Positions 17,169-24,412 of a DNA stretch of 40,058 nt are shown one piece after another. Every line of letters begins with the position of its first letter. Position 1 is the first letter of the stretch. The stretch is from contig CATPBJ010000109.1 of NCBI GenBank assembly GCA_955652395.1, positions 1-40,058 on the forward strand. The letters are read 5' to 3'. The stretch comes from an uncultured Terriglobales bacterium. Its GTDB lineage: Bacteria > Acidobacteriota > Terriglobia > Terriglobales > Acidobacteriaceae. The translations under genes and the position numbers were made by a program. The notes under the pieces were generated by a model. The model was given only the letters and a program-made list of their open reading frames with translations, searched no databases and was not told the DNA's origin.

Positions 17169-19443
17169 GTGATCTTCCGTCCGTCCAACGCGGAGTGGCG
17201 AATGCCGCCAGCGCCGCCTGCCCCAGGCTGATTCCTCCATCGTTAGGCGGTACCGCATGATTTGTCCACACGGAAATCGCCTCAGCCTCGAGCAACGCCT
17301 CGATATCTTCGAGCAACAACTCGTTTTGGAAGACTCCTCCCGACAAGACGATGGTGTCCAGTGCGTACGCCTGGCAAAGATTGACCACCGAATCCCGCAA
17401 GCCTGCCGCAACTCCTCGCTGGAACGCGCGCGCGATCTCACCCGGATTTCGACCATGTCGGCGGTCTATCAGAACGCTCTGCAGCAGCGGGCGAAAATCC
17501 AACTCCGCCCCGCTGAAGGGAAACGCGTACGTCTCATGGATGGAGGTGGCGCGCGCCAGCTGTTCGACCCACATCGCAGCTTGTCCCTCGAAAGAAACCT
17601 CCCGGGTAAACCCAAGCAAGGCTGCAACCGTATCGAAAAGTCGGCCCATCGAACTGGTTGAGAAAGTGCGTACACCTTTCGTCACTAACTCCAATGCGTT
17701 TCCAAATCGCTCCGGAAAATTGAAAGGAGCCGCGGTCATATCTGGCAAGGCGTCCAGCTGCGCCAGGAAACCCGCCGCAGCTTGAACTGGACACTGCGCC
17801 GCACCATCCCCGCCAGGAAGTGCTGCATTGCGGAGATGAGCCGCTCGCTCAAAGCCCTCTTGAACGCTGCCCACGAAAATCTCGCCACCCCAGATGCTGC
17901 CGTCGTCTCCGTAACCCGTGCCGTCGAAACTTACTCCCACCACGCGCTTCTCCCACTCACCCCGCTCGGCCAGCACGGATGCCACATGGGCACGGTGATG
18001 CTGCACCGCCAGCCTCCGTGACACCTTCAGCTCGGAAGCGTGCAGCACGGAGGCGTATTGCGGATGACCGTCGTGCGCCACCAGCAGTTCGTGCCAATCC
18101 ACTTCGTACATAGAAACCAGGTCGGAGATGGTCTCCTGAAATGCGCAGAAGGCTTCGTAGTGTTCCAGGTCTCCGATGTGTTGGCTGACAAAGGCCTGGC
18201 CGTCAACCACCAGCGTGACAGTGTTTTTCAAGTCGGCGCCCAACGCCAGGATCGGCCGCTCGCAAGGCAGCTTCGCCACGGCCCCGGGAGCATACCCGCG
18301 AGCTCGCCGGAGGATGACGGGCCCAAAGACTCCGTCGCGGACGACCGAATCATCAACCCTGCGGGCGATGGGCCTCTGTCCAATCAGGAATGCATCGGCA
18401 ATACCGGAAAGACGCGAGAGTGCGTCTTGGTCGGCATAGGCGATCGGTTCGTTCGACCGATTGGCGCTGGTCATGACCAGAGCTTGGGGTGCACCAGCGG
18501 CGAACAGCAAGTGATGCAACGGAGTGTAAGGGAGCATAACTCCCAGTTCGTTGTTTTGCGGAGCCACCCCGATCAGATCGACTCTCGCCGGCGCCAGCAC
18601 GATGGGGCGCGCGGAAGAAGTGAGCAGAGCTGCGCTGTCCAGAGAAAGCTCCACCAGCCTGTGGGCCTCATCGAGATCGCGAGCCATGACTGCGAACGGC
18701 TTCTCCTTGCGGTACTTGCGCTCGCGCAAAGCCGCGACGGCCGCTGGGTTCCGGCCATCGCAAGCCAGGTGATACCCGCCCAGTCCTTTTACAGCCAGAA
18801 TTTTTCCCGCGTTCAGAAGCTGAGACGCATGGTGAACCGCCCCTTCGGTCCCTGGGAAGGTCCTCTCTTGCGGCTGAAGATAATAACTGGGCCCGCAAGC
18901 CGCACAGGCGACTGGCTGTGCGTGAAACCGGCGGTTGCCCCCATCGCTGAATTCTCCGGCGCAATAGTCGTCCAGAGGCCAATCCCTCATCGTGGTATTT
19001 ACGCGGTCGTAAGGCAAGCGGAGCACGACTGTGTAGCGTGGACCGCAATTGGTGCAGTTGATGTAGGGATACCCGTAACGCGGATTGCTGGGATCGAAGA
19101 GTTCCTCGAGGCAATCATCGCACACCGGCAGGTCGGGCGAAATCCGGACCGTCGGCCGATCCGCCTGCCCGCTGTCCCTGATCGTAAACTCGTTCACGCC
19201 GAGGGGTGTAACCTGCTGAACATCTATGTCCGCAATGTTCGCGGCGGGCGGCGGCTGCGTCTTCATCTCGCGCACGAATGCCTGCAGCCCCTGCTCGGCA
19301 CCTTCAAGATAGATCTCGACCCCTTCCTGGCCATTCAGCACCCATCCCCCGAGGGTGTTCGCGCGGGCCAGGCGGTACACGAACGGCCGAAAGCCAACAC
19401 CCTGCACCACCCCGCGGACTCGAATGGAACAGGCACTGGCCAT
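17161..19443 (-). CDS. hypF: HypF, carbamoyltransferase for cyanide ligand synthesis
   Basis: 760 residues. The order is an acylphosphatase domain (RVRGVVQGVGFRPFVYRLA), a double zinc-finger region, a YrdC-like domain (LAVKGLGGYHLACDG, KEKPFAVMARDL) and a Kae1-like domain with QHHRAHVASVLAERG. HypF makes carbamoyl-adenylate from carbamoyl phosphate and passes the carbamoyl group to the C-terminal Cys of HypE. The first zinc finger is complete (CDDC, then CTNC). The second has lost its first Cys: where other HypFs have CxxCxxE[YF], this one reads DDYCAGEF (Asp codon 18970-18972). The ATG at 19443 has ggag five bases upstream; a GTG at 19449 overlapping the preceding stop is an alternative. Confidence 0.95.
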   Translation of the reverse strand: MASACSIRVRGVVQGVGFRPFVYRLARANTLGGWVLNGQEGVEIYLEGAEQGLQAFVREMKTQPPPAANIADIDVQQVTPLGVNEFTIRDSGQADRPTVRISPDLPVCDDCLEELFDPSNPRYGYPYINCTNCGPRYTVVLRLPYDRVNTTMRDWPLDDYCAGEFSDGGNRRFHAQPVACAACGPSYYLQPQERTFPGTEGAVHHASQLLNAGKILAVKGLGGYHLACDGRNPAAVAALRERKYRKEKPFAVMARDLDEAHRLVELSLDSAALLTSSARPIVLAPARVDLIGVAPQNNELGVMLPYTPLHHLLFAAGAPQALVMTSANRSNEPIAYADQDALSRLSGIADAFLIGQRPIARRVDDSVVRDGVFGPVILRRARGYAPGAVAKLPCERPILALGADLKNTVTLVVDGQAFVSQHIGDLEHYEAFCAFQETISDLVSMYEVDWHELLVAHDGHPQYASVLHASELKVSRRLAVQHHRAHVASVLAERGEWEKRVVGVSFDGTGYGDDGSIWGGEIFVGSVQEGFERAAHLRNAALPGGDGAAQCPVQAAAGFLAQLDALPDMTAAPFNFPERFGNALELVTKGVRTFSTSSMGRLFDTVAALLGFTREVSFEGQAAMWVEQLARATSIHETYAFPFSGAELDFRPLLQSVLIDRRHGRNPGEIARAFQRGVAAGLRDSVVNLCQAYALDTIVLSGGVFQNELLLEDIEALLEAEAISVWTNHAVPPNDGGISLGQAALAAFATPRWTDGRSHA

Positions 19444-19445
19444 GG

Positions 19446-19682
19446 TCACTCCACGTCCACGATGCAGCTGCGACCCTGCCAGCCGACCTGAACAACCTTC
19501 CCTTCTTCCACCAGCAGCGGGACGTTGCGCTGCCCGCCCGCGACCTCACGCATGCGTCCCCGGGCCACGGGATCGGTTTCGACGTCGTACTCCACAAACT
19601 CAGAACGCTTCCACTCGAGCCAATCCCGCATTTCCCCTGTGTAGGGACAGCGCGCCGTGCCGTAAAGTTCAAGCTTGGCCAC
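19446..19682 (-). CDS. Glutaredoxin-like protein of the hydrogenase cluster
   Basis: 78 residues with a thioredoxin-fold start (LELYGTARCPYTGEMRDWL). A CPYT site stands where glutaredoxins have CPYC, so only one active-site Cys is present. A cis-Pro segment (RNVPLLVEEGK) and the tail VQVGWQGRSCIV follow. The ending resembles the small UXX-star (seleno)protein group, here with Cys; that family link is from memory. The GTG at 19682 lies inside the end of the SIS gene (14-bp overlap), and the stop sits just before the hypF start, so it is embedded in the hyp operon. A redox or assembly role in hydrogenase maturation is inferred only from position. Confidence 0.8.
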   Translation of the reverse strand: MAKLELYGTARCPYTGEMRDWLEWKRSEFVEYDVETDPVARGRMREVAGGQRNVPLLVEEGKVVQVGWQGRSCIVDVE

Positions 19683-20853
19683 GATTCAGCACCTCCAGCG
19701 CTTCGCGGATGACGTGATAAATCGAAGCCTGCACTTCCTGGATGCGAGGGATGTAGTCGCAGTGCACCACCAGAGGAAAATCCGTCAGGCGCTGGCGTTT
19801 GATTTCGCCGCCGTCGTAGCCGAGCAGGGCGACGGTCAGCAGGTTTCGTTTGCGGGCTTCTTCCAGAGCCATAATGATGTTGCGCGATCCGCCGCTGGTC
19901 GAGATCGCGACGGCAACATCCTCCGGACGGGCCTGCGCGATCAACTGGCGCAGGAAAATCGCCTCCGTTCCAATGTCGTTGGCGACAGCCGTGATGTTGG
20001 CTGGCTCAAGAGCCAGCGACACCGCAGGGATAGGCTTAAAACCCAGCGGCGGCAGTACGCAGTCAATCGCCAGGTCGTTGGCGTCGGTAGCCGAACCGCC
20101 GTTGCCGAAGATAACGAGTTTGCCGCCACGCTGCAGACGTTCATGAATTGCTAACGCCGTGTTGCTGATCTGGTCCGACTCCTCCCGGGCTACCTGGCCG
20201 CGCAATTTGGCATCGTCATGAACCTTCATCAGGATGGAGGCGGCGACTTCAGCCAGCAGGTCCGTGGTTCCCTGCTTCTCCGTGCCCAGGAATGGATAGA
20301 GAAACGCCGAGTCTCCCACTTCATGGCCCAGTTCGCGATGCTCGAAGAAAACGTGCACCGTCTCCCACAGCGTGTGGTACAGAATTTCGACCATCTCCTG
20401 GTGCATGAATGGATCCTGGGTGGGGGCATCGAGCGCATAGGAACCTTCCATGCCCGGCAGGGCGAAGGTCATCGCGTCTCGCAAGTGGGCCTGCTGCAGC
20501 GTGGCCCAGACTTCCGGATCGCCTTCGGGCGGGCCGAATCCCATCACCATATCTTCCGGATGAAGTATGGCTTCGAGCCAGGGACGAAACAGAATCGATA
20601 AATCCAGAGCGGGGAGCGCACGCTTGCCCACGATCACGGGATGAACGAATTCTACCGAGACGTGCTGTGCGTCGGTGGCATACGGCCCGCGTCCGAAGGC
20701 GAGCAAACGCCCTCCGCGAAGGAACCGTTCAGACATCTCGCGGCAAGCTCTCGCTAGACGCGGCGCCTCTTGCGAGAAAAAATGTTCGAACAGGTCGTTC
20801 CGCTCGAGCAGCCGCTCTTCGACCTGACTCGCGAGTTCAACCACGGTTGCCAT
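19669..20853 (-). CDS. Tandem SIS-domain protein (phosphoheptose isomerase-like)
   Basis: 394 residues made of two SIS sugar-isomerase-type domains. The first (about 1-195) has GGRLLAFGRGPYATDAQHVS; the second (about 205-390) has GGKLVIFGNGGSATDANDL and VAISTSGGSRNI, close to GmhA-type sedoheptulose-7-phosphate isomerases. The first copy diverges at the phosphate-binding loops (GRGPYATD against GNGGSATD). GmhA-like genes are known near group 1h hydrogenase genes in other phyla, but their function there is not established. The start at 20853 lies 38 bp after hypE; the 3' end overlaps the glutaredoxin-like gene. Sugar-phosphate binding is likely; a direct part in hydrogenase assembly is inferred. 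Confidence 0.85.
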   Translation of the reverse strand: MATVVELASQVEERLLERNDLFEHFFSQEAPRLARACREMSERFLRGGRLLAFGRGPYATDAQHVSVEFVHPVIVGKRALPALDLSILFRPWLEAILHPEDMVMGFGPPEGDPEVWATLQQAHLRDAMTFALPGMEGSYALDAPTQDPFMHQEMVEILYHTLWETVHVFFEHRELGHEVGDSAFLYPFLGTEKQGTTDLLAEVAASILMKVHDDAKLRGQVAREESDQISNTALAIHERLQRGGKLVIFGNGGSATDANDLAIDCVLPPLGFKPIPAVSLALEPANITAVANDIGTEAIFLRQLIAQARPEDVAVAISTSGGSRNIIMALEEARKRNLLTVALLGYDGGEIKRQRLTDFPLVVHCDYIPRIQEVQASIYHVIREALEVLNRGQA

Positions 20854-20865
20854 AGCGTTTCTTAC

Positions 20866-20904
20866 TTAACAAATTCGCTTAACGAATTCGGTTAGCAAAT
20901 TCGC
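20866..20904. repeat. Three tandem 13-bp repeats at the hypE 3' end
   Basis: On the plus strand three units lie end to end: ttaacaaattcgc (20866-20878), ttaacgaattcgg (20879-20891) and ttagcaaattcgc (20892-20904). On the coding strand the unit at 20892-20904 encodes the last residues and stop of HypE (Arg-Ile-Cys-stop). The other two units look like duplicates of that terminus. Confidence 0.8.
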
Positions 20905-21932
20905 GGCAAGGGATCGCCGACCAGCATATCCACGATTCGGCTGCCCCCGTAACGGGTTGTCACCAGGACCGTGCCCGCCGGTTGTTCCCGCACTTCGCCG
21001 ACCACCTGGGCTTCGCTCCCGCCCGGAGCCAGGCGCAGTGCATTGATCGCGGCGTCGGCGTACCCCGGCGAAACCACCGCCAGGAATTGGCCCTCATTCG
21101 CGATATGGAGCGGATCGAGCCCCAGCAACTCGCATGCGCCTCGCACCATGTCGCGCACCGGAATCTGATCTTCAAAAAGAACCATCCCCAGTCCGCAATC
21201 CCGCGCCAGCTCGTTTAAGGATGTGGCAGCCCCCCCACGGGTTGGATCGCGCATCCAGCGGATGCCGGGACCGGCAGTCCGAACCAGTGTCTCTACCAAG
21301 GGAAGCACGGAGCGCGTATCGGAACGAAGATCAGCTTCAAGATCGAGTTCCCCGCGCGCCAACAAGATAGTGATGCCGTGATCGCCAATGGGCCCGGAGA
21401 GCAGAATCTTGTCGCCGACCCGCACCGAGCGAGGATCGATGGTCACTCCATGAATCAGTCGTCCGAGGCCGGTGGCAGTGACGTACATCTGGTCCGCTTT
21501 GCCGTGTTCGACGACCTTGGTGTCGCCGCCGGCGATGCGAACTCCCGCGTTCCGCGCGGCTTTGGCCATGGCGCGGACTTCGGCTTCGAGAATCGGGGTC
21601 GGCAGTCCGGCTTCGAGCACATAAGTGACGACGAGGGCTTCTGCCCTGGCTCCTGAGACCGCGAGGTCGTTCACGGTGCCGTTCACGGCCAGTTCACCGA
21701 TGGAGCCACCAGGAAAACTCAACGGCTTGACCACAAAACTATCGGTCGTGATGGCAACTTTTGTCCCGTTGATATCAACATGCGCGGCATCTCCCAGAGG
21801 CCCGGGAGCCGATCCAAAAAGCAAAGGCGCAAAGAGACCCTCAACCAGCTTGCGGCTGGCTTTACCTCCGGCTCCGTGAGCCATCTCGATCTGGGGATCG
21901 CGGAACCGGACAGAAGCTGGCTTGACATCCAT
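20892..21932 (-). CDS. hypE: HypE, carbamoyl-dehydrating (cyanide-forming) maturation protein
   Basis: 346 residues of the AIRS/PurM ATP-binding superfamily. It starts near MAHGAGGKASRKLVEG and ends PLPRIC, with the C-terminal Cys that receives a carbamoyl group from HypF and is dehydrated to thiocyanate in an ATP-dependent step. Other landmarks are ITTDSFVVKPLSFPGG, IAGGDTKVV and MRDPTRGGAATSLNEL. The ATG at 21932 lies 14 bp after the hypD stop; a longer frame would run through hypD and is rejected. The final codons lie in a 13-bp tandem repeat array. Confidence 0.95.
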   Translation of the reverse strand: MDVKPASVRFRDPQIEMAHGAGGKASRKLVEGLFAPLLFGSAPGPLGDAAHVDINGTKVAITTDSFVVKPLSFPGGSIGELAVNGTVNDLAVSGARAEALVVTYVLEAGLPTPILEAEVRAMAKAARNAGVRIAGGDTKVVEHGKADQMYVTATGLGRLIHGVTIDPRSVRVGDKILLSGPIGDHGITILLARGELDLEADLRSDTRSVLPLVETLVRTAGPGIRWMRDPTRGGAATSLNELARDCGLGMVLFEDQIPVRDMVRGACELLGLDPLHIANEGQFLAVVSPGYADAAINALRLAPGGSEAQVVGEVREQPAGTVLVTTRYGGSRIVDMLVGDPLPRIC

Positions 21933-21946
21933 GACGGCCTGGACGC

Positions 21947-23074
21947 TCAGGCGATCGAGCTCAGACTGGTCACCATTGCTGCTTTCCGGTGTTCGTAGTT
22001 GTGATAGGCGGCGCATGATCCTTCCGATGACACCATGAGTGCGCCGATGGGATGCTCCGGCGTGCACTCGTGGCCAAAAAGTTTACACTGATGCGGCTTC
22101 AGTACGCCCTTCAACACTTCTCCACATTGCGCGGCCTTGGGGTCGGTCACGCGAACGCCCGGAACCTCGAAGCGCTCCTCCGCGTCCCATGCGGCGTAGT
22201 TCTCGTTCAGGCGCAGGGCAGACTGCGAGATAAATCCCAGGCCGCGCCATTCAAAGTACGGCCGCAACTGGAAAACCTCAGCCATCGCCCGCAGCGCAGC
22301 GCGGTTGCCTTCCCAGGGAACCACTCGCTTGTACTGGTTTTCGACTTTGGCTTCGCCCGCTTTCAACTGGCGCAACAACATGACGATCGATTGCAGCATA
22401 TCCAACGGTTCGAAGCCGGAGACCACAATCGGTTTGCGTTGATCTTTGGCGATCCACTGGTAGGGACGGCAGCCGATGACGGTCGAAACATGCCCCGGAC
22501 CGATGAAAGCGTCAAGCCGCATGTCGGGAGAATCCAGAATCGCTCGAATCGCGGGAATGATGGTTACGTGATTGCAGAATACCGAGAAATTGTGGATGCC
22601 CTCGGCCTTGGCGCGCATCAACGTGAGCGCAGTGGACGGTGCCGTGGTCTCGAACCCGATGGCAAAAAACATGACGCGCTTTTGAGGATTGAGACGAGCC
22701 AGCTTTAAAGCGTCGGAAGGCGAATAGACGATGCGAACGTCTATTCCCCGGGCCTTGTGTTCGAGCGGACTGCCTTGAGTTCCGGGGACCCGCATCATAT
22801 CGCCGAAAGCGGCGAAGATTACGCCCGGCTCCTGCGCGATGGACAAACCATCGTCGATTCGTCCCATGGGAAGCACGCAAACCGGGCAACCGGGGCCGTG
22901 GATCAGTTCGATATTCTCCGGAAGTATGTCCTTCAGGCCGAAGCGATAGATGGCGTGAGTGTGGCCACCGCATACTTCCATGAGGCGGTAGTGCCGGTCG
23001 CCGGCCAGGCGGCGAATTTCCTCAGCCGTTCTAGAAATCAATTCGGGTTCGCGAAACTCGTCAACGAATCTCAT
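21947..23074 (-). CDS. hypD: HypD, Fe-S scaffold for Fe(CN)2CO assembly
   Basis: 375 residues with all the usual HypD signatures: MEVCGGHTHAIYRFGL, the redox pair GPGCPVCVLPMG, FAIGFETTAPSTALTL, FIGPGHVSTVIG and the C-terminal Cys-rich [4Fe-4S] region (CGEVLKGVLKPHQCKLFGHEC). With HypC it holds the iron on which cyanide and CO are placed. It starts 36 bp after hypC and is followed by hypE, the classic CDE order. Confidence 0.97.
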   Translation of the reverse strand: MRFVDEFREPELISRTAEEIRRLAGDRHYRLMEVCGGHTHAIYRFGLKDILPENIELIHGPGCPVCVLPMGRIDDGLSIAQEPGVIFAAFGDMMRVPGTQGSPLEHKARGIDVRIVYSPSDALKLARLNPQKRVMFFAIGFETTAPSTALTLMRAKAEGIHNFSVFCNHVTIIPAIRAILDSPDMRLDAFIGPGHVSTVIGCRPYQWIAKDQRKPIVVSGFEPLDMLQSIVMLLRQLKAGEAKVENQYKRVVPWEGNRAALRAMAEVFQLRPYFEWRGLGFISQSALRLNENYAAWDAEERFEVPGVRVTDPKAAQCGEVLKGVLKPHQCKLFGHECTPEHPIGALMVSSEGSCAAYHNYEHRKAAMVTSLSSIA

Positions 23075-23110
23075 GCCGATCCCCCTTCATTGGCTGGACC
23101 CGAGCGGGCG

Positions 23111-23389
23111 TCAATTCATGTCCTCCAGACCGTAGCCCTGAACTTCCTGCATCGCTCCATCGATCTCTCCCAGAGCCCTGAGCGTATTCATCTGGTCGAG
23201 AGCGTCGTGCTCACTGATCTTGCTCATGGCAAAGCCAACGTGGATCAGCACCCAGTCGCCCGGCGCCGGCTTGTCATCCTGCAACAGGCCGAGATCAATC
23301 TTGCGCCGGACACCGACGACATCGACCAGCGCCGAATCCGTATTATCGGAAGAGATTTCGACGATCTTCCCTGGTATGGCTAGACACAT
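23111..23389 (-). CDS. hypC: HypC, hydrogenase assembly chaperone
   Basis: 92 residues beginning MCLAIPGKIVEI, with the essential Cys2 that binds the iron complex and the large subunit, and with the conserved WVLIHVGFAMSKI strand. The C-terminal tail after the OB-fold is typical in length. The ATG at 23389 has tacggaggatg upstream (ggagg), which fixes the start; the longer open frame runs through intergenic repeats. It begins the hypCDE segment. Confidence 0.96.
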   Translation of the reverse strand: MCLAIPGKIVEISSDNTDSALVDVVGVRRKIDLGLLQDDKPAPGDWVLIHVGFAMSKISEHDALDQMNTLRALGEIDGAMQEVQGYGLEDMN

Positions 23390-23403
23390 GCGACATCCTC
23401 CGT

Positions 23404-23535
23404 AGTCGTTGGTCGTTAGTCGGTGGTCGTTGGTCAAGACCGAAACCTCGACTCCTTGCAACTTTCTTCCGCTCACAAGCCACTGACCGTCTCGTCTTCC
23501 GCCGAGACTCAAGACTAGCGACCCATGACTAACGA
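23404..23535. repeat. Degenerate gactaacgac/gaccaacgac repeats between yceI-like gene and hypC
   Basis: Read on the minus strand, several close variants of gaccaacgac and gactaacgac occur near 23404-23436 and again near 23512-23535. Such short low-complexity repeats are often seen in gaps between acidobacterial genes (general recollection). No coding or terminator function is evident. Confidence 0.5.
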
Positions 23536-23541
23536 CCAGCC

Positions 23542-24126
23542 TCAGGCCTGTTTGCGAGCGGCGATGTCAAACGTCACCTTGACCTCGTCCTTGAGTTTCA
23601 CGGTTCCGCCGGCCACCGACACCGGTCGGATTTCATAATCACTCTGGTGCACCGGGAAATCTCCGGCCGCCCGCAAAATTTCCCCTTGGATCGTCACCCG
23701 CGCGGAAACCGGCTGCGCTTGGGTTACCCCGTGCAGCGCCAGCTCGCCATTTAACGTGACCGCGTACTGGCCCTCGGAAATCTTCTGGACCGAAGAAACT
23801 CGAGGACATGCGTAAACGATCTCCGCGAAGTCGTCCGTCTCCAGCACTTCGTTGTGCATACGGCGCTCGATTTCCTGGCGATCTTGGTCGCTTATATCGT
23901 CGGTCACCGTCAACGACGCCGCTTGAACCACAAGCCGCAGCGACGCATCCTCCAAAGTGGAGGAAGTGAATTGCACCTCACCCTGGAAGTCTGGAATTGC
24001 AATCGTCGGGTTATGGCCGAACGAAGAAAGCAGCCCGGTAGCGAACGCCCGGACAACGAATGTGCTCCGCTTGGGGTCGATTAGGTATCGAACCTTCGTG
24101 GCCTGTGGCGTTCCTACTGAAGACAA
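23542..24126 (-). CDS. YceI-like lipocalin-fold protein
   Basis: 194 residues. The N-terminal strand YLIDPKRSTFVVRAFATGLLSSFGH and the C-terminal region (LHGVTQAQPVSARVTIQG, VKLKDEVKVTFDI) match YceI proteins, which form a barrel that binds isoprenoid or other amphiphilic molecules. No signal peptide is visible, so unlike classic YceI it is predicted cytoplasmic. The start appears to be a TTG at 24126, backed by a strong ggaggga about 9 bases upstream. It sits between the small membrane protein and hypC, inside the hydrogenase cluster. A link to a quinone-like electron acceptor is an attractive guess but is only inferred. Confidence 0.85.
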   Translation of the reverse strand: MSSVGTPQATKVRYLIDPKRSTFVVRAFATGLLSSFGHNPTIAIPDFQGEVQFTSSTLEDASLRLVVQAASLTVTDDISDQDRQEIERRMHNEVLETDDFAEIVYACPRVSSVQKISEGQYAVTLNGELALHGVTQAQPVSARVTIQGEILRAAGDFPVHQSDYEIRPVSVAGGTVKLKDEVKVTFDIAARKQA

Positions 24127-24176
24127 TCGGGTATTCTCCCTCCAACTGGCTGGGAACCTGTATGTTGACCAACCTC

Positions 24177-24380
24177 CTACATCGCCCGCAACTTCAGATA
24201 GCGATCCAGATCTGGCAGCGCCAAATTTGACAGATCGCCGACGCCCAACTGTCCCATGTAACGTCTGGCGATGGGATTAGTCAGGATCAAGCCCGCCCCG
24301 AAAACCATCAACGCCACCCCGCTGAGCATGAATAGCGTGTCTCTATCACTGACGCTCCCATTGCTATGTTCTGTGGCCAC
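24177..24380 (-). CDS. Small single-pass membrane protein of the hydrogenase cluster
   Basis: 67 residues from a GTG at 24380, preceded by aaaggag seven bases upstream. An ATG at 24401 and a GTG at 24416 overlapping the protease stop are alternatives. One hydrophobic helix (LFMLSGVALMVFGAGLILT, about 16-34) is followed by a loop and the tail LPDLDRYLKLRAM. The tail matches the end of the 39-residue protein at 15998-16117. It lies directly after the maturation protease. It could anchor or place the otherwise soluble hydrogenase at the membrane, but that is inference. Confidence 0.7.
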   Translation of the reverse strand: MATEHSNGSVSDRDTLFMLSGVALMVFGAGLILTNPIARRYMGQLGVGDLSNLALPDLDRYLKLRAM

Positions 24381-24412
24381 GGCGTTCTCCTTTTCTCGCA
24401 TTTCAGGAACTT

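Noticed and set aside
18040-19491. A 483-codon open frame on the plus strand
   Set aside because: It is exactly antisense to hypF, has no family motif, and hypF is unmistakable on the other strand.
20866-20904. Tandem 13-bp units considered as a plasmid or replication iteron array
   Set aside because: They lie at the hypE stop and look like duplication of its coding end; no replication gene or AT-rich origin is nearby.
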